From Planktothrix serta PCC 8927 (lineage in GTDB: Bacteria; Cyanobacteriota; Cyanobacteriia; Cyanobacteriales; Microcoleaceae), in NCBI RefSeq assembly GCF_900010725.2, contig NZ_LR734871.1, positions 56,168-120,167 on the forward strand: a stretch of 64,000 nt of DNA, read 5' to 3'. This document shows positions 16,671-25,594 of the stretch, piece by piece. The notes under the pieces are model-generated. The model made no database searches. It saw only the letters and a list, made by a program, of their open reading frames with translations, and was not told the origin of the DNA. Made by a program: the position numbers and the translations under genes. Each line of letters starts with the position of its first letter. Position 1 is the stretch's first letter.

Positions 16671-18833
16671 ATGAGTTATTGTCTAAATCCCTATTGTCGA
16701 GCACCTCAAAATCCTTCAGGGATAAACGTTTGTCAAACCTGTGGTACTACGTTAGTTTTAAAAGAACGTTATCGTGCTGTACAGGAACTTGGAGGAGGAG
16801 GTATGAGTCGCACCTTTTTAGCCGTTGATTTAGATCGGTTCAATACCTCCTGCATTATTAAACAATTTTCGCCTCAATCTCATAAAACTTCCCTAATTCA
16901 ACAAGCCATTGAACGCTTTAATCAAGAAGCATTACGCTTGAAAGAATTAGGATCTCATCCTCAAATTCCCGGCTTATATGCCTATTTTGAACAAGAACAA
17001 CACCTCTATTTAATTGAAGAATGGGTAGAAGGGAAAAATTTACTCCAAGAATTAAATGAAAACGGCGCGTTTAGTGAAGATAAAATTATTCAACTCTTAC
17101 AAGATATTTTACTGATTTTACAATTTATTCATCAACATCAAATCATTCATCGAGATATTAAACCCGATAATATTATTAGAAGAAAAACAGATAAAAAATT
17201 AGTTTTAATCGATTTTGGAATTGCCAAACATAGCCTCAATTTAGTTCAACCCCACACAGGAACCTTAGCAGGAACGATTGGTTATGCACCGTTAGAACAA
17301 ATGCGAGGAGGAAAAGCCTATCCAGCGAGTGATTTATATAGTTTAGGGATGACTTGTATTCATTTACTCACTCAAATTCCTCCTAATCAATTATTTGATC
17401 CTTTTAGTGGGGAATTAATTTGGCGATCGCATCTCCCTGACCTCAATCAAAACTTAAGTCTTCAATTAAACCAAATATTAGATAAATTACTCAAAGATTT
17501 AGTCAAAGAACGTTATCAAACTGTTGAGGAAGTTTTACAAGATTTAGAACCCAATCAACAGCAACCTATAACTCCACTTCAGATTAACACAGCCATCCCG
17601 CCACCTTCCCCTTTAAATATTATCGTAGCGACTGAACTACAAGCTATTACTTCCCACCGCTTTGATCAAAAGCATCTATTTTTTACTGCTAACCCGATAT
17701 CCTTCTCATCCCATAATTCCTTATTAAAAGAGCAAAATTCTGTCTTACCTTATGCTGTCAATTCTAGCTTGATAGCGACTCTAAACCCTCCCTTATTTCC
17801 CGATAAATTTATCCCAAAAACTGAAATTAAATTCAAACCCCTATTTCCCATTTCCTCAACTCCCTCTCATCTTTCCCTAGAATGTATTAATAGTTTATCC
17901 GGTCATCAAGATACCATTCAAGCCTTAACAATTGGCCCCAATGGATATATTTTAGTCAGTGGAAGTCAGGATAAAACCTTAATAATATGGAATTTAAAAA
18001 CCGGACAATTATTATATCGATTAAGGGGTCATGAAGCTGCCATTTGTGCTGTTGCTATTAGTCCTAATGGTCGTAAATTAGTCAGTGGCAGTTTAGATCG
18101 AACTTTAATTTCATGGAATTTAGATAAAAGAGCGATCGCCGACCGTTTTTTTAGTCATTCAGGTTCCCCCTATAGTCATCGGGATGGTGCTGTTTATGCC
18201 GTTGCTTATAGTCCCGACGGTTGTATTATTGCCAGTGGTAGTGAAGACCATAGTATTAAACTTTGGAATCAAAGAAACGGCGAATTACTTTATCGTTGTT
18301 CTGAACATTTAGAGGGAGTTTTATCGGTTCAATTTATCAATAATTCTATTCTAAATCAATCTTTAGGAAATGTCAATAATATTCATGCTTATCATCATTT
18401 TTTTGTCAGTGGAAGTAGCGATGGAAAGATTAAAATTTGGCAATTTAATCGTTTAAAAAGTCTACAAACCTTAACGGGACATTTAGATCAAGTTTCTTCA
18501 ATTTTTGTGAGTCCAACTCAACCTTTATTAGTCAGTGGAAGTGCTGATCATACCGTCAAATTGTGGGATTTGAACACCGGAGAATTAATCAAAACCTTAA
18601 CCCAACATTCCGATCGGGTTTCATCAGTTGCCATTAGTCCCGATGGTAAATGGTTAGCGAGTAGCAGTGGCGATGGTACAATTTATCTTTGGGATATCAG
18701 TCAACCTCACCACTTAGGAATTTTATCCCATCGTTTAGAGGGATATCCTCCGATTATTTTCAGTCCTGATAATCAACGGTTTATTTGTTGTGGAGAAGAT
18801 GCTCAAATTAAGGTCTGGAAATTCAAGGTTTGA
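16671..18833 (+). CDS. Serine/threonine protein kinase with WD40 propeller
   Basis: A 720-aa protein. Residues 1-30 form a zinc-ribbon (C4, C9, C21, C24). The kinase domain follows from about 33 to 290: glycine loop LGGGGMSRTF, lysine in CIIKQF, catalytic loop IIHRDIKPDN near 160, DFG in LIDFGIAKH, and GYAPLEQ in place of APE. It is a complete Hanks-type kinase. A low-complexity linker leads to WD40 repeats from about residue 410 to the end; seven blades can be counted, ending IIWN, ISWN, KLWN, KIWQ, KLWD, YLWD, KVWK. The propeller probably recruits substrates. Cyanobacteria have many such kinase-WD40 proteins. The preceding gene may be functionally linked. Confidence 0.96.
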   Translation: MSYCLNPYCRAPQNPSGINVCQTCGTTLVLKERYRAVQELGGGGMSRTFLAVDLDRFNTSCIIKQFSPQSHKTSLIQQAIERFNQEALRLKELGSHPQIPGLYAYFEQEQHLYLIEEWVEGKNLLQELNENGAFSEDKIIQLLQDILLILQFIHQHQIIHRDIKPDNIIRRKTDKKLVLIDFGIAKHSLNLVQPHTGTLAGTIGYAPLEQMRGGKAYPASDLYSLGMTCIHLLTQIPPNQLFDPFSGELIWRSHLPDLNQNLSLQLNQILDKLLKDLVKERYQTVEEVLQDLEPNQQQPITPLQINTAIPPPSPLNIIVATELQAITSHRFDQKHLFFTANPISFSSHNSLLKEQNSVLPYAVNSSLIATLNPPLFPDKFIPKTEIKFKPLFPISSTPSHLSLECINSLSGHQDTIQALTIGPNGYILVSGSQDKTLIIWNLKTGQLLYRLRGHEAAICAVAISPNGRKLVSGSLDRTLISWNLDKRAIADRFFSHSGSPYSHRDGAVYAVAYSPDGCIIASGSEDHSIKLWNQRNGELLYRCSEHLEGVLSVQFINNSILNQSLGNVNNIHAYHHFFVSGSSDGKIKIWQFNRLKSLQTLTGHLDQVSSIFVSPTQPLLVSGSADHTVKLWDLNTGELIKTLTQHSDRVSSVAISPDGKWLASSSGDGTIYLWDISQPHHLGILSHRLEGYPPIIFSPDNQRFICCGEDAQIKVWKFKV

Positions 18834-18925
18834 CAGGAAGGAAAGCAATTTTTTAGGTGTGCTGAGATCTAACGCTGAATATTTAGGATAAAATAGGAAA
18901 CGAAATTAATCGGAGTATTGATCAG

Positions 18926-19744
18926 ATGGGATATTCAATTGACGTTCATCAATCTAACTTTGAGCAGGAAGTTGTTAAAATTTCCTATGAAAAGCCTGTA
19001 TTAGTAGACTTTTATGCAACTTGGTGTGGCCCTTGCAAAATTTTAAAACCGATTTTAGAAAAATTGGTAACAGAATATGATTTTATTTTAGCGAAAGTTG
19101 ATATTGATCAAAATCCCGAATTAGCGAGTCAATATCAAGTTGAAGGAGTACCCGATGTGAGAATTGTTGATCAAGGGGAAATACAGCCGGGTTTTGTAGG
19201 AGCATTAACGGAAGCACAAATTCGGCAAACTCTCAGTCAACTGAATTTAAAATCTAATTTTGACCAGAGTTTGGAAGGGGTAAAAATTGCGATCGCTCAA
19301 AAGAATTTCCCCGAAGCAAAACAATTATTTGATCAATTATTTTCTCAATATCCTGATCGTCCTGAAGTGGTTTTAGAAGCAGCTAATTTTTTAATCGCTC
19401 TTAACCAACTTGAAAACGCCGAAAAACTGTTAAAGACAATTGGAGAAGATCAGCGAGACTTTTTTCAAAAAGCTCAAGCTTTGAAACAATTAATCCAATT
19501 CAAAAAAGATGCTATTACTTTGGGGGATAGCGAATTGGAACAGAATTATGCAAAAGCTTGTCAATTCACTTTAGCTGAAGAATACCCAGAGGCTTTATCT
19601 TTATTTTTAGAGATTGTAAAAACGAATCGTAAGTTTAAAGAAGATGGAGCCAGAAAAGCGATGTTGACTATTTTTAACTTACTAGGAGATGAACATCCCC
19701 TCACTAAAGAATATCGCAAACAATTGATGTTACAATTATATTAA
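18926..19744 (+). CDS. Thioredoxin-TPR protein (CnoX/YbbN family co-chaperedoxin)
   Basis: A 272-aa protein. Residues 1-108 are a thioredoxin fold with the active site WCGPC at 33-37. The remainder is made of TPR-like helices (LEGVKIAIAQKNFPEAKQLF, LAEEYPEALSLFLEIVKTN) and ends with the typical YbbN C-terminal helix (LTIFNLLGDEHPLTKEYRKQL). Members hold aggregation-prone or oxidised proteins for chaperones. The E. coli protein lacks one active cysteine, while this one keeps both and is probably redox active. A monocistronic unit, followed by a heptamer repeat array. Confidence 0.93.
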   Translation: MGYSIDVHQSNFEQEVVKISYEKPVLVDFYATWCGPCKILKPILEKLVTEYDFILAKVDIDQNPELASQYQVEGVPDVRIVDQGEIQPGFVGALTEAQIRQTLSQLNLKSNFDQSLEGVKIAIAQKNFPEAKQLFDQLFSQYPDRPEVVLEAANFLIALNQLENAEKLLKTIGEDQRDFFQKAQALKQLIQFKKDAITLGDSELEQNYAKACQFTLAEEYPEALSLFLEIVKTNRKFKEDGARKAMLTIFNLLGDEHPLTKEYRKQLMLQLY

Positions 19745-19750
19745 GGGAGA

Positions 19751-19792
19751 GGGAACAGGGAACAGGGAACAGGGAACAGGGAACAGGGAACA
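19751..19792. repeat. STRR heptamer array, GGGAACA x 6
   Basis: Six perfect copies of GGGAACA directly after the thioredoxin-TPR gene. Heptanucleotide tandem repeats (STRR) are a known feature of filamentous cyanobacterial genomes. The same heptamer occurs ten times at 55.1 kb. Confidence 0.95.
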
Positions 19793-19881
19793 GAAAAGAA
19801 GCCGTTTGATTTTTTTTGATTAAATAAACGTTAATTTAAAGGCTTCTGAATAGATTATTTAAAAAAAAAATTAATACATTT

Positions 19882-20400
19882 ATGACAAATGCTTTACTGA
19901 TTTTAGGGGAATTAAGCGATCGGGATATAGACTGGATGGTTACAGAAGGTAAACGAAAAACCATTCAAGCTGGTGCAATTCTGATCGAAGAAGATCAACC
20001 CTTAGATGCTCTATATATTGTGTTGAGTGGAACTCTAAGTGTTTCCGTGGCTACATTAGGAAATCAAGTTGTCGGAAAAATTGGTAGCGGTGAGGTTTTA
20101 GGAGAAATGTCTTTTGTGGATGGACGTTTACCTTCGGCTACGGTAAAAGCGGTTGAAGATTGTTGTGTATTATCTATTTCCAGAACTATTTTATCGGAAA
20201 GATTAGAAGAGGATGTCTTATTTTCTTTGCGGTTTTATCGAGCAATTACTAAATTTTTATCTTCTCGTTTACGCGCAACTGTCAACAATTTTAGCTATGA
20301 AGAAAACGCCAATTTATTATCTGTCCAAAACAGTCAAAACGCTATAGAAACTGAGCCGGATTATCGTTTAGATTGGATTATGCAACGTTTAAGCGGATAA
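19882..20400 (+). CDS. Cyclic nucleotide-binding domain protein
   Basis: A 172-aa protein with a single cNMP-binding beta-roll: AILIEEDQPLDALYIVLSG, then GKIGSGEVLGEMSFVDG. In the phosphate-binding cassette, G74-E75 are present, but the Arg that normally contacts the phosphate (xRxA) is replaced in RLPSATV, so ligand binding is doubtful or altered. There is no DNA-binding HTH; a short C-terminal helix (SLRFYRAITKFLSSRLR) and a polar tail follow. It may act as a stand-alone sensor or oligomerisation module. A MITE begins on the base after the stop codon. Confidence 0.88.
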   Translation: MTNALLILGELSDRDIDWMVTEGKRKTIQAGAILIEEDQPLDALYIVLSGTLSVSVATLGNQVVGKIGSGEVLGEMSFVDGRLPSATVKAVEDCCVLSISRTILSERLEEDVLFSLRFYRAITKFLSSRLRATVNNFSYEENANLLSVQNSQNAIETEPDYRLDWIMQRLSG

Positions 20401-20504
20401 TATAGCAATCCGTGTAGGGGTTGGGTATCCCAAACCTCTTTGCGCCTGGGTTGGGATACCCAACCCCTACAGATTTTTTTGATAACTTAATTAGGATTGC
20501 TATA
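20401..20504. mobile_element. TATAGCAATCC-type MITE, 104 bp
   Basis: Ends are inverted repeats TATAGCAATCC / GGATTGCTATA; inside is a long hairpin (GTAGGGGTTGGGTATCCC / GGGATACCCAACCCCTAC). A second copy of 126 bp with the same ends and a related hairpin lies at 58.9-59.0 kb. TA at the ends fits insertion of an IS630/Tc1-type derivative, which is inference. Confidence 0.8.
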
Positions 20505-20517
20505 GATATTTTTTAAT

Positions 20518-21600
20518 ATGACCCTAAATTTTGATCAACAAATGATGCAACACTGCTTACAATTAGCGCGTCAAGCATTAGGAAAAACTGCACCCAATCC
20601 CTTAGTCGGGTGTGTTATTATTCAGGATAAAAAAATTATCGGAGAAGGGTTTCATCCGGGGGCTGGTCAACCCCATGCGGAAGTTTTTGCTCTGAGAAAT
20701 GCCGGAGAACAGGCGCAGGGAGCAACGGTTTATGTTAATTTAGAACCTTGTAATCATTTTGGGCGAACTCCTCCCTGTACAGAAGCTTTAATTCAAGCCC
20801 AAGTTGCTAAAGTTGTGGTGGGAATGGTTGACCCCAATCCCTTAGTTTCAGGAACAGGAATTCAACGCTTAAAAGAGGCTGGAATTGAAGTTATTGTTGG
20901 CGTTGAAGAACAAGCTTGTCAATCCTTAAATGAAGCATTTATTCATCGAATTTTACATCATCAACCCTGGGGAATTTTGAAATATGCGATGACATTAGAT
21001 GGAAAAATTGCTACCACAACGGGTCATAGTTCTTGGGTTACGGGAACAGAAGCCAGACAGAAAGTTCATCAATTGCGAGTAGCTTGTGATGCGGTTATTG
21101 TAGGAGGAAATACCGTCCGACGAGATAATCCTTGGCTAACAACCCACGAAGCCGGAGAACCGAACCCATTGCGAGTGGTAATGAGTCGAACATTAAACTT
21201 ACCCAAAGCAGCCCATTTATGGGACACTCAGGATGTGAAAACTTTAGTTATAACAGAGGAGGGTGTAAATCCAGATTTCCAACAGTTTTTGCAGAATAAG
21301 GGGGTAGAGGTAGCGGAATTGTCGCCCTTGACACCTGCCCAAGTCATGGCTTATTTGTATGAACGTCAGTTTTTATCGGTGCTGTGGGAATGTGGGGGAA
21401 ACCTCGCCGCTAATGCTATTGCAGATGGTAGCATCCATAAAATTTTAGCGTTTATTGCTCCTAAAATTATTGGGGGAAAAATAGCACCTTCTCCCGTGGG
21501 AGATTTGGGATTTACCCTAATGACAGAAGCGCTTTCTTTAGAACGAATAACCTGGGGTTCTGTAGGCTGTGATTTTTGGATTGAAAGTTATTTATCTTAA
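20518..21600 (+). CDS. ribD: Bifunctional riboflavin deaminase/reductase
   Basis: Catalyses the second and third steps of riboflavin synthesis: deamination of the pyrimidine and NADPH-dependent reduction of the ribosyl group. At 360 aa it has both domains. The N-terminal zinc deaminase shows HAEVFAL and PCNHFGRTPPCTEAL; the C-terminal reductase shows LKYAMTLDGKIATTTGHSSWVTG, DAVIVGGNTVRRDNP and WECGGNLAANAI. No FMN riboswitch is apparent upstream; that gap is filled by the MITE. It is followed at 8 bp by a membrane protein gene. Confidence 0.97.
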   Translation: MTLNFDQQMMQHCLQLARQALGKTAPNPLVGCVIIQDKKIIGEGFHPGAGQPHAEVFALRNAGEQAQGATVYVNLEPCNHFGRTPPCTEALIQAQVAKVVVGMVDPNPLVSGTGIQRLKEAGIEVIVGVEEQACQSLNEAFIHRILHHQPWGILKYAMTLDGKIATTTGHSSWVTGTEARQKVHQLRVACDAVIVGGNTVRRDNPWLTTHEAGEPNPLRVVMSRTLNLPKAAHLWDTQDVKTLVITEEGVNPDFQQFLQNKGVEVAELSPLTPAQVMAYLYERQFLSVLWECGGNLAANAIADGSIHKILAFIAPKIIGGKIAPSPVGDLGFTLMTEALSLERITWGSVGCDFWIESYLS

Positions 21601-21608
21601 AGTTAATT

Positions 21609-22211
21609 ATGAGCGAAATTGCCCTATTAAGTCTCATGGTCAGTAGCCTAGGGATTGATGCGGTTTTACTCGCAAGTTGGATCTGTTCCATACAAACTGA
21701 TGTAGAATTAGAACAGGAGGAGGAAGAAACATTGACTCGCTACGACTCAGAAGATACCAAACAAATGCCTGTAAAATCTATACAACCTAACGGTTATTCT
21801 AACGCCGAATCTCCTGAGCATTTAGTTCGGGAATGGGAGTATAAAATTGTGCGGGCTAATCGAGATGTATTTCGGAATCCAACTATCTTTAAACGGTTAT
21901 GTCAAGAAGAAGCAGAAATGGGTTGGATTTTAGTGGAAAAATTAGATGATCGACGGGTTAGATTTAAGCGTTCAAGAGGACTAGATCATTCAGAAAATCC
22001 CTATCAAATTAAAGCTGATCCCTATCGTTCAACCTATGGAACTTCGAGTAATTTAGCTTCTTGGTTAACGGTATTTGCTTTTATTTCTGCCATTATTTTA
22101 CCCGCTTATTTAGGATTTTCATTAGTTGCTATGACGTTTAATAAATCCTCTCAAACTTCTCCTACAATCATGCAATCTCCCGAACCTGAACTGGCTCCTT
22201 CTTCTCGTTAA
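21609..22211 (+). CDS. Cyanobacterial membrane protein of unknown function
   Basis: A 200-aa protein. An N-terminal hydrophobic segment (LLSLMVSSLGIDAVLLASWI), an acidic linker, a compact domain of about 60 residues (LVREWEYKIVRANRDVFRNP, MGWILVEKLDDRRVRFKR) and a C-terminal membrane helix (WLTVFAFISAIILPAYLGFSL). The middle part has the W-E-Y-K-I start and the GW-L--K-DD-R-RFKR end of small DUF4177-like folds, but I do not recognise a family with confidence. It is probably cotranscribed with ribD. Confidence 0.8.
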   Translation: MSEIALLSLMVSSLGIDAVLLASWICSIQTDVELEQEEEETLTRYDSEDTKQMPVKSIQPNGYSNAESPEHLVREWEYKIVRANRDVFRNPTIFKRLCQEEAEMGWILVEKLDDRRVRFKRSRGLDHSENPYQIKADPYRSTYGTSSNLASWLTVFAFISAIILPAYLGFSLVAMTFNKSSQTSPTIMQSPEPELAPSSR

Positions 22212-22244
22212 AACGTCCTCAAAACCTTTCTAATCATTACCACT

Positions 22245-22282
22245 AACCTCACCCTTACCCTTTTTTAGGGTTTGGGGAGGTT
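22245..22282 (+). terminator. Hairpin downstream of ribD operon
   Basis: AACCTCACCCTTACCC pairs with the region ending GGGGAGGTT across a T-rich loop, followed by AATAGTTTTACTCTTTT. A plausible terminator 33 bp after the stop codon; the stem has mismatches. Confidence 0.5.
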
Positions 22283-22311
22283 AATAGTTTTACTCTTTTC
22301 TGGTCAGAATA

Positions 22312-25038
22312 ATGTTACTTTTACTCTGGAATCAATTTGTAGCCAAAACGATTGGTAAACTTCCGTTAAGGACGGTTTTAATTTTACCTTTTGTTGTACA
22401 AATTACCGCTACGGTTGGATTAGTAGGTTATTTTTCGTTTAAAAATGGGCAGAAAGCTGTTGAAAATTTAGCCCAACAGTTAATGAATCAAGTTAGCGAT
22501 CGCGTCCAAGAAAATTTACAGTTTTTTTTAGAAACTCCCACTCAGATTAACCAAACGAATTCTAATCAAATTAAATTAGGTTTTTTAAACACAACGAATT
22601 TATATCCTTGGGAAAAATACCTTTGGCGACAAGTTCAATTATATCCTGATATCACTTTTATTGCTATTGCGACCAATCAAAATACACAACGGTCAGGTGA
22701 AAAACTCCTGAATGGGAATTTCCAAGTTAATGTTGTTGGGGATGATGTCGGAAATAATTTCTATGCTTTTAAACTCGATCCTTTAGGAAATCGAAACCAA
22801 GGTAAATTAATTAAAAAAGACTATGATTTACGTCAGCATCCCACTTACTTAAAAGTGATTAAAGAACGCCGAGGTTCCTGGAGTAATGTATTTGTTTCGA
22901 TCTTAGAACCTAGCTTATTAATTAGTGCCTTAGAACCGATCTACAATCAGAAACAAGAAATCGAAGGAATTTTTCTAGCCACCTTACGCCTTGATCAAAT
23001 TATTACTTTTCTAAAAGGCTTAAAAATTGGAAAATCAGGACAAGTTTTTATTCTTGATCCTGAAGGTCATTTATTAGCTAGTTCTACGGGAGAGCAACCG
23101 TTTAGAAAAATTGAAAGTCAAAATCAACTCTTTTTGGGAATAGAAAGTAGAAATGACATCACCCAATCAGCTACACAACAATTATTGAGAAATTTTAAAA
23201 GTCTTCATAAAATTGATCAGCCCACAAAAATTGATTTTTCGATTGATCAAGAAAAATATTTTTTAAATGTTATTCCTTTTACCGATAACAAAAAATTAGA
23301 ATGGTTGATTGTTTTAGTCGTTCCTGAAAATGATTTTTTGGATGAAATTAAAGCCAATAATCGAACAACGTTACTCTTATGTTTAGTCACTTTAATTGTG
23401 GCAATTACGATGGGGATTTTAACAGCTAGATGGGTAACATTACCCATTATTAAACTGAATATAGCGTCAAAAAATATAGCCGCCGGACAATGGGATCAAG
23501 CTTTAGAAACTAATCGCCAAGATGAATTAGGAGAACTGACCCGTTCTTTTAATTATATGATCCAACAATTGCAAACTACTTTGACTCAAATGCAAGAACT
23601 AAATCAATCTTTACAAATTAGTGAACAACGCTATGCGAGTTTAGCTCAAGCTGCTCCCGTGGGAATTTTCCGCACGGATATTGAAGGAAATTTTATCTAT
23701 GGAAATGACCAAAATTTTGCCATGATGGGTCTGAGTCCAGAGGAAACGATGGGGATGGGTTGGACAAAAACGATACACCCAGAAGATCGAGATCGTACCC
23801 TTTCAAGTTGGTTAGAATTTGTACAAAAAGACGTTGCTTTTCAGTGTGAATATCGTTGTATTAGACCCGATGGAACTACAATTTGGGTCTATGGAAAAGC
23901 ACTAGCTGAACGAAATACTGCGGGTGAAATTACAGGATATGTCGGCACAATTACCGATATTACTTCTACCAAAGAAGCCGAACGTATTCTCGCTGAATAT
24001 AACCAAACTTTAGAACGTCAAGTTCAAGAACGGACACAAGAATTATCTCAGGCACTTCAACAGTTAAAAGCCACCCAAAGTCAACTAATTCAATCGGAAA
24101 AAATGGCAGCATTAGGGCAATTAGTGGCAGGAATTGCCCATGAAATTAATACCCCATTAGGGGCGATTCAAGCTGCTATTAATAATAACAATCAAGCTTT
24201 GATTGAATCTTTAAGCGAATTACCTAAACTCTATCAAAAACTAGATCTAGATCAACAATATTTATTTTTTAGTTTGTTAGCGCGATCGCGTGCCAATCCT
24301 CAACAACTTTCCACCAGAGAACAACGTGAATATAAACGTCAACTCAATCAAGTTTTGAAAGATTATCAAATAGAATCTCCCCGAAAAATAGCTGATATTT
24401 TAGTAGATATTGGCATTTATCAGCATCTGGAATCGATTTTACCTATTTTGCAACATCCCGAACAAGAATGGTTATTAACTTTAGCCTATAATCTAGCGAG
24501 ATTACAACGGAATAACCAAACAATGATCACCGCCATTGAACGAGCTTCTAAAGTAGTTTTTGCTCTCAAAAGTTATGCCCGTTATGATAACAGTAATCTT
24601 AAACAATCGGTGTTAATTACTGAAGGAATTGATACGGTTTTAGAACTCTATCATAATCAACTCAAACGCGGTATAGAAGTGAATCGTCTTTATCAAATTA
24701 CCCATCCCCTAGACTGCTATCCTGATGAATTGATGCAGGTGTGGACAAACTTAATTCATAATAGTATTCAGGCGATGAATGGTAAGGGAAATCTCAAGAT
24801 TTTAGTCCAAGAAGAAGAGACTGAGTTTGTTGTTCAAATTACTGATTCGGGCGGTGGGATTTCGGCTGACATTCAAGACCGAATTTTTGAGCCCTTCTTT
24901 ACAACAAAACCCAGGGGAGAAGGTAGTGGTTTAGGCTTAGATATTGTTAAAAAGATTATCGACAAACATCAAGGTCAGATCAGCGTTCAAAGTCAACCGG
25001 GAACCACAATTTTTAGAATTTCTTTACCTCGCTCCTAA
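22312..25038 (+). CDS. Membrane sensor histidine kinase (Cache-HAMP-PAS-HisKA-HATPase)
   Basis: A 908-aa protein. A membrane helix near 20-42 and another near 344-368 flank a periplasmic sensor region of about 300 residues that looks like a double Cache domain (HPTYLKVIKERRGSW, GIFLATLRLDQI, GQVFILDPEGHLLAS). HAMP, a PAS/PAC domain (ITGYVGTITDIT), a coiled coil and the H-box GIAHEINTPLGAIQ (His near 609) follow. The H-box helix is separated from the ATPase by an unusually long helical insert, and the N, G1 and G2 boxes (NLIHNSIQAM, DSGGGIS, GSGLGLDIVKKII) are intact. No receiver is attached; the next gene encodes one, so the two probably form a pair. Confidence 0.95.
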   Translation: MLLLLWNQFVAKTIGKLPLRTVLILPFVVQITATVGLVGYFSFKNGQKAVENLAQQLMNQVSDRVQENLQFFLETPTQINQTNSNQIKLGFLNTTNLYPWEKYLWRQVQLYPDITFIAIATNQNTQRSGEKLLNGNFQVNVVGDDVGNNFYAFKLDPLGNRNQGKLIKKDYDLRQHPTYLKVIKERRGSWSNVFVSILEPSLLISALEPIYNQKQEIEGIFLATLRLDQIITFLKGLKIGKSGQVFILDPEGHLLASSTGEQPFRKIESQNQLFLGIESRNDITQSATQQLLRNFKSLHKIDQPTKIDFSIDQEKYFLNVIPFTDNKKLEWLIVLVVPENDFLDEIKANNRTTLLLCLVTLIVAITMGILTARWVTLPIIKLNIASKNIAAGQWDQALETNRQDELGELTRSFNYMIQQLQTTLTQMQELNQSLQISEQRYASLAQAAPVGIFRTDIEGNFIYGNDQNFAMMGLSPEETMGMGWTKTIHPEDRDRTLSSWLEFVQKDVAFQCEYRCIRPDGTTIWVYGKALAERNTAGEITGYVGTITDITSTKEAERILAEYNQTLERQVQERTQELSQALQQLKATQSQLIQSEKMAALGQLVAGIAHEINTPLGAIQAAINNNNQALIESLSELPKLYQKLDLDQQYLFFSLLARSRANPQQLSTREQREYKRQLNQVLKDYQIESPRKIADILVDIGIYQHLESILPILQHPEQEWLLTLAYNLARLQRNNQTMITAIERASKVVFALKSYARYDNSNLKQSVLITEGIDTVLELYHNQLKRGIEVNRLYQITHPLDCYPDELMQVWTNLIHNSIQAMNGKGNLKILVQEEETEFVVQITDSGGGISADIQDRIFEPFFTTKPRGEGSGLGLDIVKKIIDKHQGQISVQSQPGTTIFRISLPRS

Positions 25039-25146
25039 ACCTGTTAAAGGTTAGACAATAAAATTTATGTTAAAATTAATAAAATCTGATCCTAAAGCAG
25101 GAATTAATATCCTAGAATTTAGTTAAAATCAGGTACAGGAGCGGCG

Positions 25147-25536
25147 ATGGTAGAAAAGGCAATTCTCTGTGTTGATGATGAACAGTTTATCTTGGAAAGT
25201 ATCCTCGAACAACTGAAACGGCGATTTGGAAATGAGTATATCTATGAAGGAGCAGAAAGTGCTCCCGAAGCCTTAGATATTCTGGAAGATTTACAAGAGG
25301 AGGCAATTGAAGTATTAATTATTGTTTCTGATTGGTTAATGCCTGAAATGCGAGGGGATGAATTTTTAATTGAAGTCCATCGTCGGTTTCCTAAAATTAT
25401 TAAAGTCATGTTAACTGGACAAGCCGACGAAGAAGCGATACAACGGGCGGAAAAATTTGCTAATTTATATCGTTGTATTTATAAACCTTGGACGGAAGAA
25501 GAATTAGCACAAACCATTGCCTCAGCCTTGGGATAA
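25147..25536 (+). CDS. Single-domain response regulator
   Basis: A 129-aa receiver domain and nothing else. Acidic pocket D10-D11, phospho-acceptor D62 (VSDWLMPEMRG), T90 and K113 (YKPW) are all present. The pattern matches receivers of the RpfG/HD-GYP-associated type, which also head the next gene. With no output domain it must act through protein contact, probably as phosphate relay between the upstream kinase and the downstream hybrid kinase. Confidence 0.95.
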   Translation: MVEKAILCVDDEQFILESILEQLKRRFGNEYIYEGAESAPEALDILEDLQEEAIEVLIIVSDWLMPEMRGDEFLIEVHRRFPKIIKVMLTGQADEEAIQRAEKFANLYRCIYKPWTEEELAQTIASALG

Positions 25537-25594
25537 GCACAGAAATTTTCCTGTTTTTATTTGTTTTATTCATCTCGATTATAACCTCAAAATA

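Noticed and set aside
20505-20517. FMN riboswitch before ribD
   Set aside because: The upstream gap is only 13 bp beyond the MITE and shows none of the conserved RFN element parts.
25517-25594. Upstream extension of the hybrid kinase
   Set aside because: It overlaps the previous gene and adds 26 residues unlike a receiver N-terminus; the ATG at 25595 gives a canonical receiver start.
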